Positions 27,030 through 37,169 of a DNA stretch of 64,000 nt are shown here, piece by piece (the stretch's first letter is position 1; every line of letters starts with the position of its first letter). This DNA is from Kordiimonas gwangyangensis DSM 19435 = JCM 12864 (GTDB lineage: Bacteria > Pseudomonadota > Alphaproteobacteria > Sphingomonadales > Kordiimonadaceae): assembly GCF_000375545.1 (NCBI RefSeq), contig NZ_AQXF01000006.1, forward strand, positions 248,001-312,000, given 5' to 3'. A program made the translations under genes and the position numbers. Under the pieces are notes generated by a model, which saw only the letters and a program-made list of their open reading frames with translations, was not told the origin of the DNA and made no database searches.

Positions 27030-28351
27030 TGGCTGACGCACGCGAGCAAGAGGAAGCCCCAACCCGACTGTGCCGCACCTGCTTTCACGTGCACAGGGAA
27101 GTCGGCCCCTGCCCAGCGTGTGGACGACCACGCCAGATCAGCCACCCTGAACTGCTGAGCCTTTCGATTGCGCACATCGACTGCGATGCCTTTTATGCCT
27201 CCATCGAGAAACGCGACAATCCGGAGCTTGCCTCAAAGCCACTCATTATTGGTGGGGAAAGTAATCGCAGTGTCGTCTCCACCTGCTGTTATATCGCCCG
27301 CATGAGCGGTGTGCGCTCCGCGATGCCTATGTATAAGGCGAAGCAGCTTTGTCCTGATGCCGTTATCATTCCACCGCGCATGAGCCTGTACCGGGAAATC
27401 GGTCATCAGATGCGTGCGATGATGCGCGACCTGACCCCACTTGTTGAGCCGCTTTCCATTGACGAGGCATTTCTTGACCTCGCTGGCACTGACCGGCTGC
27501 ACAAAGCGGCACCCGCAATTCAGCTGGCGCGCTTCGCCGCGCGTGTCGAACAGGAAGTCGGCATCACCATTTCTATCGGCCTCGCCCCCAATAAATTCCT
27601 CGCCAAGCTGGCGTCAGACATGAACAAACCGCGCGGCTTCACGGTAATTGGCGAAAGCGACAAGCTTGCCATCCTCGCGCCCCTTCCCATCAGCCGCATT
27701 TACGGCGTAGGTGCCAAATCAGCGCAAACCCTTGCGCGCGACGGGCTCTCGGAAATCCGGCAGCTTCAGGCCATGGACGAAGGCACACTGGTGCGCCGCT
27801 ACGGCGAAACCGGCCTTCGCCTTTACCGCCTCGCCCGCGGGATCGACAGCCGCAAGGTAAGCCCCGAGCAGACCGTCAAAAGTGTCTCAAGCGAACGCAC
27901 GCTCGACCGCGACCTAGTGACCTACGATGAACTCGAGGCAAAGCTATGGCGTCTGTCCGAGAATGTCTCCACGGACCTCAAAGGCAAATCACTGGCGGGT
28001 CTTACGGTAACCCTCAAGCTCAAGACCAGCATGCACCGCACGATTACACGGTCGCGCACCCTGGATGCACCAACGCAGTTGGCCGGCCCTATTTTTGAGG
28101 TTGGTCAGCAGCTTCTGCGCCCGCTCGCGGACGGCACACCCTACCGCCTGATTGGTATTGGCATGAGCCATTTCCGCCCACTCACCGAAGCGGACCAGCC
28201 AGACCTTATTGAGCCGACAAGGACCAAACGTAATAAAGCGGAACAGGCAATGGATAGCCTCAAAGGGCGCTTCGGTAACTCGGCAATTATGAAGGGGCGA
28301 TCGATCGATGGGGCAAAATCTGCCTCGACGAGCCACGACAAAAAACGCTGA
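27029..28351 (+). CDS. dinB: DNA polymerase IV (Y family) with N-terminal zinc-ribbon-like motif
   Basis: Error-prone translesion polymerase. The 440-residue protein has the palm motifs IAHIDCDAFYASIE and SIDEAFLDL with catalytic acids, the helix-hairpin segment of the thumb and a little-finger domain. Residues 12-33 contain C15-x2-C18 and C28-x2-C31, a possible zinc ribbon ahead of the polymerase, seen in many alphaproteobacterial DinBs. Start at 27029 is in the HAD stop codon (an ATG three bases earlier is also possible). I see no clear LexA box. Confidence 0.94.
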   Translation: MADAREQEEAPTRLCRTCFHVHREVGPCPACGRPRQISHPELLSLSIAHIDCDAFYASIEKRDNPELASKPLIIGGESNRSVVSTCCYIARMSGVRSAMPMYKAKQLCPDAVIIPPRMSLYREIGHQMRAMMRDLTPLVEPLSIDEAFLDLAGTDRLHKAAPAIQLARFAARVEQEVGITISIGLAPNKFLAKLASDMNKPRGFTVIGESDKLAILAPLPISRIYGVGAKSAQTLARDGLSEIRQLQAMDEGTLVRRYGETGLRLYRLARGIDSRKVSPEQTVKSVSSERTLDRDLVTYDELEAKLWRLSENVSTDLKGKSLAGLTVTLKLKTSMHRTITRSRTLDAPTQLAGPIFEVGQQLLRPLADGTPYRLIGIGMSHFRPLTEADQPDLIEPTRTKRNKAEQAMDSLKGRFGNSAIMKGRSIDGAKSASTSHDKKR

Positions 28352-28439
28352 ACCCAAACAATTTCAATCACTTAATATTCCCTCTTAGTGGCACATGTCT
28401 TGCATTTTCAAAAGTGTACTGCGTGGACCGGAGGCGTTT

Positions 28440-29141
28440 ATGATTGAGCAAAAAGACAAGTTGAAAGACAAAACTGCGATCAACCCCTATGTGAGCAAGC
28501 TTGCGAGCAAGCTGATGCGAACAGCAGCGAACGCGGAAATGAAATTCGACAGCACAGGCTGGCAACTCATTACCGAGGTACTTAGCTTCGCTGCCGCTGC
28601 TGAGCAGCGCATGTCCGAACAGCAAGAGCGTATCGCCTACCTTGAGCAGCTTTCGGTTACCGACGAGCTGACCGGCATCCCGAACCGCCGCGGTCTGCGC
28701 CTGGCGCTCGGGCAAGCACTCGCGACCGCCGCGCGCCACTGCGACGCTGGCGTACTGGGCTTTGTCGACCTCGACGGCTTCAAGGACATCAACGACGTAC
28801 ATGGCCATATGGCCGGTGACGCAGTGCTTCGCTATGTTGCCAAAACACTGAAGCAGCATATTCGTCCAAGCGATGTGGTTGCCCGCATTGCCGGCGACGA
28901 GTTTGCCATCATTCTTAATCGCTGTGACCCGGAACAGGGCATGGAACGCCTGCGCACTCTGCAGGAACGCATCAACCGCGGTCATGTGCACTATGCCGGC
29001 ACCCGCATTTCAGTGAAATGTTCGGTTGGCGTGCATGCGTTCGACGGCGCGACCGACCCAGGCGATCTGATCGAGGCTGCAGACCAAGCCATGTACAAAG
29101 ACAAGGAACGCCGTTCCGGCAAACACCTGCGCTCCGCATAA
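28440..29141 (+). CDS. small diguanylate cyclase (GGDEF)
   Basis: Start at 28440 follows GGAGG directly, giving 233 residues. Residues 1-70 are a helical region of no known sensor type. The GGDEF domain has TDELTGIPNRRGL, FVDLDGFKDINDVHGHMAGD, and the active-site variant AGDEF at 151-155. RPSD, five residues before it, is a possible inhibitory I-site. It is probably active, since AGDEF proteins often are. It is cytosolic with no membrane segment. Confidence 0.92.
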   Translation: MIEQKDKLKDKTAINPYVSKLASKLMRTAANAEMKFDSTGWQLITEVLSFAAAAEQRMSEQQERIAYLEQLSVTDELTGIPNRRGLRLALGQALATAARHCDAGVLGFVDLDGFKDINDVHGHMAGDAVLRYVAKTLKQHIRPSDVVARIAGDEFAIILNRCDPEQGMERLRTLQERINRGHVHYAGTRISVKCSVGVHAFDGATDPGDLIEAADQAMYKDKERRSGKHLRSA

Positions 29142-29162
29142 CCGCCGGACACACAAAGAACG

Positions 29163-29188
29163 AAGGGCCTTTCCAAGGCCCTTTTTTT
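29163..29188 (+). terminator. rho-independent terminator of the GGDEF gene
   Basis: AAGGGCCTT / AAGGCCCTT forms a 9-bp stem with a 3-base loop, followed by seven Ts. Confidence 0.92.
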
Positions 29189-29250
29189 ATAGCTTACCCT
29201 TTGCTATAAGGGCTTAACTTACCTGTATTTTTTCTTTTTGGAGCAATAAC

Positions 29251-29712
29251 ATGAGCGTAGACAAGCGCCTCGCCGAACTTGGCATCGAGGTTCCAACCCC
29301 CGTGGCACCGGTTGCCAACTATGTCCCCTTTGTCATCTCGGGCAATCTTGTCAGCATCTCCGGCCAGATTCCGATGAAAGACGGCAAGCTCGCGTTTGAA
29401 GGCAAGGTTGGCGCGGAAGTCAGCCCCGAGGAAGCGCGTGAGGCAGCACGTATTTGTGCCCTCAACCTCATCTCCCAGATGAAAGCGGCGTGCGGTGGTG
29501 ACCTTGACCGTGTTGTTCGTGTTGTAAAGCTCGGCGGCTTTGTGAACTGTGTGGACGGCTTTGGCGGCCAGCCGCAGGTCATCAACGCCGCAAGCGACCT
29601 GATGGTCGATGTATTCGGCGACAAAGGCAAACACAGCCGCTCGGCGGTTGGTACAAACGCGCTTCCGCTCAATGTTCCAGTTGAAATCGACGCACTCGTG
29701 GAAATAGGCTAA
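29251..29712 (+). CDS. RidA family protein
   Basis: The 153-residue sequence has the family core LVSISGQIPMKDGKL and CALNLISQMK, with the late segment HSRSAVGTNALPLNVPVEID that carries the conserved arginine. RidA proteins hydrolyse reactive enamine/imine intermediates. This is the longer alphaproteobacterial subgroup, whose substrates are less known. It heads the RidA-GDPD-FemAB-like cluster, with TTGGAG before the start. Confidence 0.9.
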   Translation: MSVDKRLAELGIEVPTPVAPVANYVPFVISGNLVSISGQIPMKDGKLAFEGKVGAEVSPEEAREAARICALNLISQMKAACGGDLDRVVRVVKLGGFVNCVDGFGGQPQVINAASDLMVDVFGDKGKHSRSAVGTNALPLNVPVEIDALVEIG

Positions 29713-29716
29713 CCGC

Positions 29717-30469
29717 ATGGCAATCAATCAACGGCATTTTCCTTGGCTAACAGAGTATGACATCGCGCACCGCGGCCTTTTTGAGGCCGGCACCGAGCGC
29801 GAGGAAAACACACTGGCGGCTGTACGTGCAGCCATAGACGCGGGATATGCCGTTGAGATTGACGTTCGTCCCACCGTCGACGACATCATCGTTGTCTTTC
29901 ATGACGAGCTTCTGGAGCGCATGACCAACGGTGTTGGCGCTGTCTCGACATGGGGCTACCGCCAGCTGCGTGATGAATTCAAGGTTGGCAACAGCGGGAA
30001 ACCGATCCCGAGCCTCCCGGATGTGCTTGATGAAGTTGACCGCAAACTTCCCCTGTTCGTGGAAATCAAATCTTCCCGTCGCCGCATGCCACAAAAAGTG
30101 TGCGCCGGAGTACGGCACGCTTTTGAAGGTTACGGCGGGCACGTGGCGGTCATGTCGTTTGATCCGCGGGTCGTGACGTGGTTCAAGGACTATATGCCCA
30201 AATACGCGCGTGGCCTTGTGATCGGACGTGAATTTCTTCTCAGCATGAAAGCCCGCATCGCGCTCATGTACTGGGTGCAGAAATGCAAACCCGACTTCAT
30301 CGCCTGCGACGTGAATTTGCTGCCCAACAGCTTCTGCACACGTTGGCGCAGCAAGGGAAAACCGCTCCTCACATGGACGGTGCGCGACCAAAAGATGGAA
30401 GCCATTGCGCGTGAGCATGCGGACGCCATCATCTTTGAAAAGCCCGCTGTCGTCGGGTCTGAGGACTGA
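29717..30469 (+). CDS. glycerophosphodiester phosphodiesterase
   Basis: The GDPD signature appears as DIAHRGLFE (H18, R19), VEIDVRPT and FHDELLERMTNG, with the later KSSRRRMP and an EKPAVV end typical of UgpQ-like enzymes. It has no signal peptide, so it is cytosolic and would cleave glycerophosphodiesters from lipid turnover. It begins five bases after RidA and is 10 bases from the next gene. Confidence 0.93.
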   Translation: MAINQRHFPWLTEYDIAHRGLFEAGTEREENTLAAVRAAIDAGYAVEIDVRPTVDDIIVVFHDELLERMTNGVGAVSTWGYRQLRDEFKVGNSGKPIPSLPDVLDEVDRKLPLFVEIKSSRRRMPQKVCAGVRHAFEGYGGHVAVMSFDPRVVTWFKDYMPKYARGLVIGREFLLSMKARIALMYWVQKCKPDFIACDVNLLPNSFCTRWRSKGKPLLTWTVRDQKMEAIAREHADAIIFEKPAVVGSED

Positions 30470-30479
30470 GGTATAGCCG

Positions 30480-31634
30480 GTGCCTGAAGCAACCCCGCTA
30501 AAGGCTGACATTGCCCACAGCATCACGCTGATTGACGAGAAAGATTGGTCTGCCTGCGCAGGCCCCAACAATCCGTTTCTCGGCTACAGGTTCTTTGAAG
30601 CGCTGGAAACTTCAGGCTGTACCGCGGCGGATACCGGCTGGCAGCCCTACCATATAGCACTGAGGGGCGAAGACGGCTGCACCAAGGCCATCATGCCGCT
30701 GTTCCTCAAAGGTCATTCCTACGGCGAATATGTGTTCGATCATTCATGGGCCAACGCCTATGAGCGTGCCGGTGGCCGCTATTACCCGAAGCTGCAGTCT
30801 GCCGTACCCTTCACTCCGGTGACTGGTTCACGGCTTTTGGCTGCGCACGCCAGCGACGAAGAAAAACGCCTGTTACTGCGCACCGCAAAACATGTGTGCG
30901 GTGAGCTGGGGGTCTCGTCCCTGCACCTGACGTTCCTGACAGGTGAGGAAGCGGCACTCGCCGAAGCGGAAGGCTATCTGGTTCGTACCGACCAGCAGTT
31001 CCATTGGCATAATGACGGCTACAGCAGCTTTGATGATTTCCTTGCGGCTCTCTCTTCACGCAAGCGCAAGCAAATCAGGAAAGAACGCAGCCGTGTGCAG
31101 GCACAGGGCGTAACATTCCGGCATCTGATCGGTCATGAGATCACAGACCGAGACTGGGATCATTTCTTCACCTTTTATGTCGACACAGGCAGCCGGAAGT
31201 GGGGAACGCCCTACCTGAACCGGGATTTCTTCGCACGTATCGGCTCAAGCATCCCGGAACGGATCACGCTCATCCTGTGTGACCATGAGGGCGACACAAT
31301 AGCAGGCGCGCTCAACTTCCTTGGTAGCGACACGCTCTACGGTCGCTATTGGGGCTGCACAGAAATGTTCGATAACCTGCATTTTGAAGCCTGCTACTAC
31401 CAGGCAATGGACTATGCCATCGCGCACGGCCTCAAACACGTGGAAGCTGGTGCACAAGGCCCGCACAAGCTCGCGCGCGGCTATACGCCGACCAAAACCT
31501 ACAGCGCACACTGGATACCAAACAGAGGCTTCAGGGACGCTGTTGCACGTTTCCTTGAGGAAGAGAGGGAAGCCGTCGATAGCGAGATCGAATATCTCGA
31601 CAGCCACAGCCCATTCCGGAGGGACGGCAGGTGA
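30480..31634 (+). CDS. FemAB-like / GNAT-fold N-acyltransferase (DUF482 type)
   Basis: GTG start, 384 residues. The sequence has the features of the 'peptidogalycan biosynthesis'-like DUF482 family: NPFLGYRFFEALE near the start, FDHSWANAYERAGGRYYPKLQ, and RKRKQIRKERSRV. A late segment reads RYWGC and EAGAQGPHKLARGY. It is predicted to be cytosolic and to transfer an acyl group to an amine. The substrate is unknown. It shares four bases (GTGA) with the next gene. Confidence 0.8.
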   Translation: MPEATPLKADIAHSITLIDEKDWSACAGPNNPFLGYRFFEALETSGCTAADTGWQPYHIALRGEDGCTKAIMPLFLKGHSYGEYVFDHSWANAYERAGGRYYPKLQSAVPFTPVTGSRLLAAHASDEEKRLLLRTAKHVCGELGVSSLHLTFLTGEEAALAEAEGYLVRTDQQFHWHNDGYSSFDDFLAALSSRKRKQIRKERSRVQAQGVTFRHLIGHEITDRDWDHFFTFYVDTGSRKWGTPYLNRDFFARIGSSIPERITLILCDHEGDTIAGALNFLGSDTLYGRYWGCTEMFDNLHFEACYYQAMDYAIAHGLKHVEAGAQGPHKLARGYTPTKTYSAHWIPNRGFRDAVARFLEEEREAVDSEIEYLDSHSPFRRDGR

Positions 31635-32266
31635 ACCCCTCTGAGCCCATAAGAGTCACATGGCGAGGTCCGCTAAAAACCGGCACATACCCCGTGAATG
31701 ACGAGAAAATGATGACTGAGGGGCTCGCAGGTCCAGGTGTGTACATACTGGTGCAGCGACACAGGCAGACAACGGTCATATACGTCGGCAAGGCCAACTA
31801 CCTTGAACATCGCATACGAGAGCATCTAGCCAATTATATTGGGTTCAAATATGCGCTTCGTAAGGCGGACCCATCACCGGGCACAGCGTCTGAAGAGTAT
31901 ATTTTGACAAGCCCCTACAGAGAGGGATTCAACCAGTACAACAATTTGCGCCAGAGCCTTGAGAACGCGATTTGCGAGGTTGAAAAGATGGAGTTTTATT
32001 ATTGCTGCTGCGATAATCGTCCCGGCGCGCTGCACTATGATTTGTCAGTGAAACTGGGGCATGAAGACTTTCCACCCGCTGCGATCATCAAGGAACTTGA
32101 GGCCGTGTTAATTCGCCACATCAAGAATATTGCGCACCCCCACCAGCATCCCGATGATATTTCATTGCCTATAAGCAGCGACAATTTCAGGCTAGAACGT
32201 CCGAAGGGTCTCTTTGATGTCGATCTTGAGCATTTTGGAAACTGGCTTAGCCGCACTCTTGGGTGA
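31631..32266 (+). CDS. GIY-YIG domain protein, possibly acquired
   Basis: The 211-residue protein has GVY at 36-38, YVG at 51-53 and R61 in EHRIREH, matching the GIY-YIG nuclease core, with a candidate metal glutamate in KELEAVLIRH. The rest is not recognised. Base composition is visibly lower in GC, with rare ATA, AGA and CTA codons, unlike its neighbours. Its GTG overlaps the previous stop codon, so it is translationally coupled. It could be a stray nuclease of mobile or defence origin. Confidence 0.65.
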   Translation: MNPSEPIRVTWRGPLKTGTYPVNDEKMMTEGLAGPGVYILVQRHRQTTVIYVGKANYLEHRIREHLANYIGFKYALRKADPSPGTASEEYILTSPYREGFNQYNNLRQSLENAICEVEKMEFYYCCCDNRPGALHYDLSVKLGHEDFPPAAIIKELEAVLIRHIKNIAHPHQHPDDISLPISSDNFRLERPKGLFDVDLEHFGNWLSRTLG

Positions 32267-32271
32267 ATTTA

Positions 32272-32811
32272 TCAACGGCTAACGCGGTACAGTACGTGCG
32301 GGCGGATGGGGCTGCCTTCCGGCACCATGGGGTGGTCAAAGTCGCCCGCCATATCGCGAACCATCCCGATCTTTTCCATTACGCGCCGTGAGGGTGTATT
32401 GCCAGTAGTTGTGATGGCGATCACTTCCTTGGCGCCAAGCTGCCCGAATGCATAGTTGAGCGCGCCCTGGCCCCCTTCAGCCGCTAGCCCCCGACCCCAA
32501 ACTGACGGCACCAGCCGCCAACCAATCTCGATTGCTGGCGCACAGAGCAGGTATTCAGGCGCTTTCTGGATACCGACGAAGCCGATAAAAGCGCCGGTGT
32601 CCTTGAGCTCCGCGGCCCAGAAGCCAAAACCGTCATCCTTGATGCGGGCGCGGCAGCGGTCCACTGATGCGTCACTTTCCTCGCGGCTTTGCGTCGCGGG
32701 GAAATAGCGCATCACCTCGGGGTCCGCGTTCATAGAGGCAAAAACCGCGCGGTCGGCATCACACCAATCGCGCAGTCTAAGTCGTTCAGTCTCAACAAAT
32801 ACCTTGCTCAC
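32272..32811 (-). CDS. GNAT N-acetyltransferase (RimJ/RimL-type)
   Basis: 179 residues starting at GTG, with TERLRLRDW, WAAELKDTGAFIGFVGIQ, and the acetyl-CoA loop GRGLAAEGGQGALNYAF, then ITTTGNTPSRRVMEKIGM. These mark the RimJ/RimL-like acetyltransferases that modify ribosomal proteins or other amines. Convergent with the GIY-YIG gene, it lies six bases after the clpA start region in the opposite reading sense, i.e. just downstream of clpA. Confidence 0.9.
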   Translation of the reverse strand: MSKVFVETERLRLRDWCDADRAVFASMNADPEVMRYFPATQSREESDASVDRCRARIKDDGFGFWAAELKDTGAFIGFVGIQKAPEYLLCAPAIEIGWRLVPSVWGRGLAAEGGQGALNYAFGQLGAKEVIAITTTGNTPSRRVMEKIGMVRDMAGDFDHPMVPEGSPIRPHVLYRVSR

Positions 32812-32817
32812 AGAACC

Positions 32818-35196
32818 CTACTTCACAGGGACTGGTGGCTTGTTTTCCTTGCGGGTTGCCGGCACACCGGAAGCAGCTTTTTTCTTCGCCTTCTTCTCCG
32901 GCTTCTCACGCGGCGCATGCGGTGTGATCTCGAAGACCATTTTATTGTCCTTCAGCTTCACAACCACTTCACCGCCCTTGGTGAGCTTGCCAAACAGCAG
33001 TTCGTCAGCGAGCGGCGTTTTAATGCTCTCCTGAATAACGCGCGAAAGCGGCCGTGCGCCATAGTGGCGGTCATAGCCTTTTTCTGCGAGCCATGCCTTG
33101 GCGTCCTCTGTGAGCGATATTTCCACATTGCGCTCAGCCAGTTGCAGTTCAAGCTGCAGCACGAACTTCTCAACCACCTTCGAGACCACTTCAGGCGGCA
33201 GGAAGTCAAACGCCACCACCGCATCCAGGCGGTTGCGGAATTCAGGGCTGAACATCTGCTTGATCGCTTCCTCAGACGCACCGCCATTCGTTTCGCGACC
33301 GAAACCAATGGCAGTTTTACTAAGTTCAGAAGCGCCCGCATTCGTGGTCATGATCAGGATCACATTGCGGAAGTCGACCTTCTTGCCGTTATGGTCCGTG
33401 AGCGTGCCGTTATCCATAACCTGCAGGAGCACGTTAAAGAGGTCCGGGTGCGCTTTCTCAATCTCATCGAGGAGCAGTACACAGTGCGGATGCTGGTCCA
33501 CAGCGTCCGTCAGCAAGCCGCCCTGGTCAAAGCCCACATAGCCCGGAGGGGCACCAATCAAGCGGGAGATGGAGTGACGCTCCATATATTCCGACATGTC
33601 GAACCGGTGCAACTCAACGCCCAAAAGGTGCGAAAGCTGGCGCGCGACTTCCGTTTTGCCCACGCCCGTCGGGCCGCTGAACAAATAGGAACCAATCGGC
33701 TTATTCGGCTCACGAAGGCCCGCGCGCGACAGTTTGATGGCAGCGGTCAGCGCCTCAATGGCATTATTCTGCCCGAACACCACCCGTTTCAGGTCGTCTT
33801 CAAGCGTGAACATCACGCGGCCTTCGTCGCGGGTCACGGTTTTCGGTGGGATGCGCGCGATCTTGGCAATGACGGCTTCCACATCCTTCACGCCAATCGT
33901 CTTCTTGCGCCTTGACGGCGGCAGCAACATCTGGGCGGCGCCCGTTTCGTCAATCACGTCAATCGCTTTATCCGGCAGCTTGCGGTCCGAGATATAGCGG
34001 TCCGAAAGTTCCACCGCCGTTTTGATCGCCTCCGCCGTGTAACGAACATTGTGGTGTTCCTCGAAGTACGGCTTGAGGCCACGCAAGATTTTGATCGCAT
34101 CGTCGACAGATGGTTCGTTCACATCGATCTTCTGGAACCGGCGCAATAGCGCGCGGTCTTTCTCGAAGTGACTACGGAACTCTTTGTAAGTGGTTGAGCC
34201 CATGCAGCGGATGGCACCGCTCGCAAGCGCGGGCTTGAGAAGGTTGGACGCATCCATCGCCCCGCCCGATGTGGCACCGGCACCAATGACGGTGTGGATT
34301 TCGTCGATGAACAGGATGGCACCCTCGCGAGCCTCGAGTTCTTTCACCACAGCTTTGAGGCGTTCCTCAAAGTCGCCGCGATAGCGGGTTCCGGCGAGGA
34401 GCGAACCCATATCAAGCGCATAGATAACAGCGTTGTCAAGCACCGCCGGCACATCATGCTCAACGATACGGCGTGCGAGGCCTTCAGCAATAGCTGTCTT
34501 GCCAACGCCAGGGTCACCAACCAAAAGCGGGTTGTTCTTTGAACGACGGCACAGGATCTGCACCGCGCGCTCAAGCTCAGATGCGCGGCCAATGAGCGGG
34601 TCGATCTTGCCTTCCTTGGCTTTCTCGTTGAGGTCAACACAGTAAGCTGCAAGCGCGGTATCCGCCTTCTTGCTCTCGCCCGCTGCTGGTTGCTCGGGCT
34701 TTGCTTCCTGTTCCTCGTCCGCGCCGCGCACTGTGCGCTCTTCCTTGAAGTCCGGCACTTTGGCGATGCCGTGTGAGATATAGCTCACAGCATCCAGACG
34801 GGTCATATCCTGGCTCTGGAGGAAATAAACCGCGTGGCTCTCCCGCTCGGAGAACAGGGCAACCAGCAGGTTCGCGCCTGTCATTTCTTCACGCCCAGAA
34901 GACTGCACATGCAGAAGCGCACGCTGCACAACACGCTGGAACCCCGCGGTTGGCGTGGCTTCAAGGCCATCCGCATCAACCTTCAGGTTTTCCATATCGT
35001 CATCAAGATATTCCAGAAGCTGCGAGCGCAGGATGTCCACATCCACGTCGCACGCCTTCAGGACCGCAATCGCATCGGGGTCATCAAGGAGCGATAGCAA
35101 CAGATGCTCGAGCGTCGCATATTCATGGCTACGCTCATTCGCTTCCTTCAGCGCACGATGCAGGGTCTCTTCAAGGTGGGGCGAAAATCTTGGCAC
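32818..35196 (-). CDS. clpA: ATP-dependent Clp protease ATPase subunit ClpA
   Basis: GTG start, 792 residues. Order: N-domain with two Clp repeats ([19 protein letters not shown] region), first AAA+ ring with [13 protein letters not shown] and a DEIHT box, second ring with [13 protein letters not shown] and LLDEIEKAH, and a Lys-rich C-terminal tail. It unfolds substrates for ClpP and takes the ClpS adaptor, whose gene lies upstream in the same direction. The C-terminal tail with many lysines and prolines is longer than in E. coli ClpA. Confidence 0.97.
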   Translation of the reverse strand: MPRFSPHLEETLHRALKEANERSHEYATLEHLLLSLLDDPDAIAVLKACDVDVDILRSQLLEYLDDDMENLKVDADGLEATPTAGFQRVVQRALLHVQSSGREEMTGANLLVALFSERESHAVYFLQSQDMTRLDAVSYISHGIAKVPDFKEERTVRGADEEQEAKPEQPAAGESKKADTALAAYCVDLNEKAKEGKIDPLIGRASELERAVQILCRRSKNNPLLVGDPGVGKTAIAEGLARRIVEHDVPAVLDNAVIYALDMGSLLAGTRYRGDFEERLKAVVKELEAREGAILFIDEIHTVIGAGATSGGAMDASNLLKPALASGAIRCMGSTTYKEFRSHFEKDRALLRRFQKIDVNEPSVDDAIKILRGLKPYFEEHHNVRYTAEAIKTAVELSDRYISDRKLPDKAIDVIDETGAAQMLLPPSRRKKTIGVKDVEAVIAKIARIPPKTVTRDEGRVMFTLEDDLKRVVFGQNNAIEALTAAIKLSRAGLREPNKPIGSYLFSGPTGVGKTEVARQLSHLLGVELHRFDMSEYMERHSISRLIGAPPGYVGFDQGGLLTDAVDQHPHCVLLLDEIEKAHPDLFNVLLQVMDNGTLTDHNGKKVDFRNVILIMTTNAGASELSKTAIGFGRETNGGASEEAIKQMFSPEFRNRLDAVVAFDFLPPEVVSKVVEKFVLQLELQLAERNVEISLTEDAKAWLAEKGYDRHYGARPLSRVIQESIKTPLADELLFGKLTKGGEVVVKLKDNKMVFEITPHAPREKPEKKAKKKAASGVPATRKENKPPVPVK

Positions 35197-35252
35197 TCGT
35201 TTCTATCCTTCTCGGGCGCAGGCGCGGCATTCAGCCACGCAGGCCCGTGTTA

Positions 35253-35579
35253 TCACTCTTTTTCGAGTGTGCACTGAAGCGGGTGTTCATGCTGGCGCGC
35301 GAACGAAAGCACCTGATTGACCTTGGTTTCGGCCACTTCATAGGTAAACACGCCGCAAATGCCGACACCACGTTGGTGCACATGCAGCATGACTTCGGTC
35401 GCCTGCTCCACATTCATCCGGAAAAAGCGTTGCAAGATGTGCACCACGAATTCCATCGGCGTGTAATCGTCGTTGAGGAGCAAGACTTTATACATGGACG
35501 GCTTTTTGGTCTTGGTTTCAGACCGTGTCAGCAGGCCCGTACCAGACCCACCATTGCCGCCTTGATCCTTGTCAGGCAT
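35253..35579 (-). CDS. clpS: ClpS adaptor protein
   Basis: Start at 35579 (MPDKDQG, 108 residues) is supported by GGAGG just upstream. The sequence has [20 protein letters not shown] and the tail region [18 protein letters not shown], the N-degron pocket and ClpA-binding face of ClpS. It delivers N-end-rule substrates to ClpAP. Located 56 bases before clpA in the same orientation, in the standard clpS-clpA layout. An N-terminal glycine-rich extension precedes the domain. Confidence 0.96.
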   Translation of the reverse strand: MPDKDQGGNGGSGTGLLTRSETKTKKPSMYKVLLLNDDYTPMEFVVHILQRFFRMNVEQATEVMLHVHQRGVGICGVFTYEVAETKVNQVLSFARQHEHPLQCTLEKE

Positions 35580-35687
35580 CGATCCTCCATGAAAAACCCA
35601 TACCTCACTAATGTAATACAAACAGGCTCTTCTAAAAGAGTAAACATGCAGTGAAGGTGCGAGTTTTTCTTTTCTCTCACATCTATT

Positions 35688-37067
35688 TTACAAATCTGCA
35701 GGTGCTTCCACACCCGATTTAGCCAGCGCAGCAACAAGCGCTTGCTTGAGCCGCACAAGGCCCTCATCCGTTGATGCTTCGCACCGCGCCACAAGGACAG
35801 CTTGCGTATTCGACGCACGGAGAAGCCACCAACCATCTGCCGTTTGCACGCGCACACCGTCAACGGTGGACATATCCGCGCCCTCAGCTTCCAGCCGAGC
35901 TTTGACCTCTTTCACCACCTCGAACTTGCGATCTTCATCGCAGTCGAACCGCAGCTCCGGCGTATTGATTGCTGCCGGCAAGCCGTCTTTGAGCGCCGAG
36001 AGGTCGCCACCCTGTTTTGCGATTGCATTGAGGAACCGCAGCCCCGCGTAAATCGCATCATCATGACCATAGAATTTATGTTTGTAGAAAATATGGCCGG
36101 ACATTTCGCCAGCGAGCGGCGCACCAAGTTCCACCATTTTGGACTTAATGAGCGAGTGGCCCGTTTTCCACATGATGGGCTCGCCACCCAGTTCCGCGAT
36201 GCGGTCAAACAGCGCCTGACTGGCTTTCACATCTGCAATAATGGGGGCGCCAGGCAATTCTTTCAAGAGGTCACCAGCCATGATGGCAAGCATCTGGTCA
36301 CCCCAGACAACCCTGCCCTGCCCGTCAATCGCGCCAATGCGGTCACCGTCACCATCGAACGACAGCCCGATGTCGCAGCCATGCTTCGCGACCACTTCTT
36401 TGAGCTGTTCGAGGTTTTCTTCCACCGTCGGGTCAGCATGATGGTTCGGGAACGTGCCGTCCACTTCCGCGTTGATCACAATATGCTCACCAGGCAAACG
36501 TTTCACCAGCGCTTCAATTGCCGGGCCCGCAGCGCCGTTCGCCGGGTCCCACGCCACTTTGAAGGATGCGCCTTCATAATCGCGTTCAAGCCGGTCAATG
36601 TAGCGGTCAAATACATCTTCCTGTGCAATGCTGCCTTCGCCCACCTCGAAGTCACCTTCGTTCGCGGTTTTGCCAAGCGCCTGGATCGCATCCCCAAAGC
36701 AGGGCTTTTTGCCCATCATCATCTTGAAACCATTGTAGTTCGGCGGGTTGTGCGAACCTGTAACCATCACACCGCCATCGGTATCAAGTTCAAAAACGCT
36801 ATAGTAAAGCATTGGCGTTGCACCAAGCCCCACGTTCAAAACATGGATACCGGTACTGGCGATGCCTTCCATCAAACGTGTGGACAGTTCCGGTGATGAG
36901 ACCCGCCCATCATATCCTACACAAACCTTTGTACCGCCTGCGCGGCGCACATGTGTGCCAAACGCGCGGCCGAGCACATAAGCGTCCTCCGCATGTAACG
37001 TTTCGCCAACAATGCCACGCACGTCATATTCGCGGAGAACGGTATGATGGAAGAAATGGCCGGTCAT
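35688..37067 (-). CDS. phosphomannomutase / phosphoglucomutase
   Basis: 459 residues of the alpha-D-phosphohexomutase family. The catalytic serine lies in GSHNPPNYNGFK, the metal loop is SFDGDGDRIG, the sugar loop is GEMSGH and the phosphate loop includes RASNTQ. The AlgC/ManB-like type converts mannose-6-P or glucose-6-P to the 1-phosphate for polysaccharide or LPS precursors. GAGGTGATTC precedes the ATG. It stands alone between clpS and the solute-binding gene. Confidence 0.93.
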   Translation of the reverse strand: MTGHFFHHTVLREYDVRGIVGETLHAEDAYVLGRAFGTHVRRAGGTKVCVGYDGRVSSPELSTRLMEGIASTGIHVLNVGLGATPMLYYSVFELDTDGGVMVTGSHNPPNYNGFKMMMGKKPCFGDAIQALGKTANEGDFEVGEGSIAQEDVFDRYIDRLERDYEGASFKVAWDPANGAAGPAIEALVKRLPGEHIVINAEVDGTFPNHHADPTVEENLEQLKEVVAKHGCDIGLSFDGDGDRIGAIDGQGRVVWGDQMLAIMAGDLLKELPGAPIIADVKASQALFDRIAELGGEPIMWKTGHSLIKSKMVELGAPLAGEMSGHIFYKHKFYGHDDAIYAGLRFLNAIAKQGGDLSALKDGLPAAINTPELRFDCDEDRKFEVVKEVKARLEAEGADMSTVDGVRVQTADGWWLLRASNTQAVLVARCEASTDEGLVRLKQALVAALAKSGVEAPADL

Positions 37068-37169
37068 GAATCACCTCAAAAGACATAAATAATTGCAAAA
37101 TTGTCAGCCCCTGCGGCGGGGGTCAACTGCCATCATGGCAAAAGACAAAAGAAAGCGATGATATTCACC

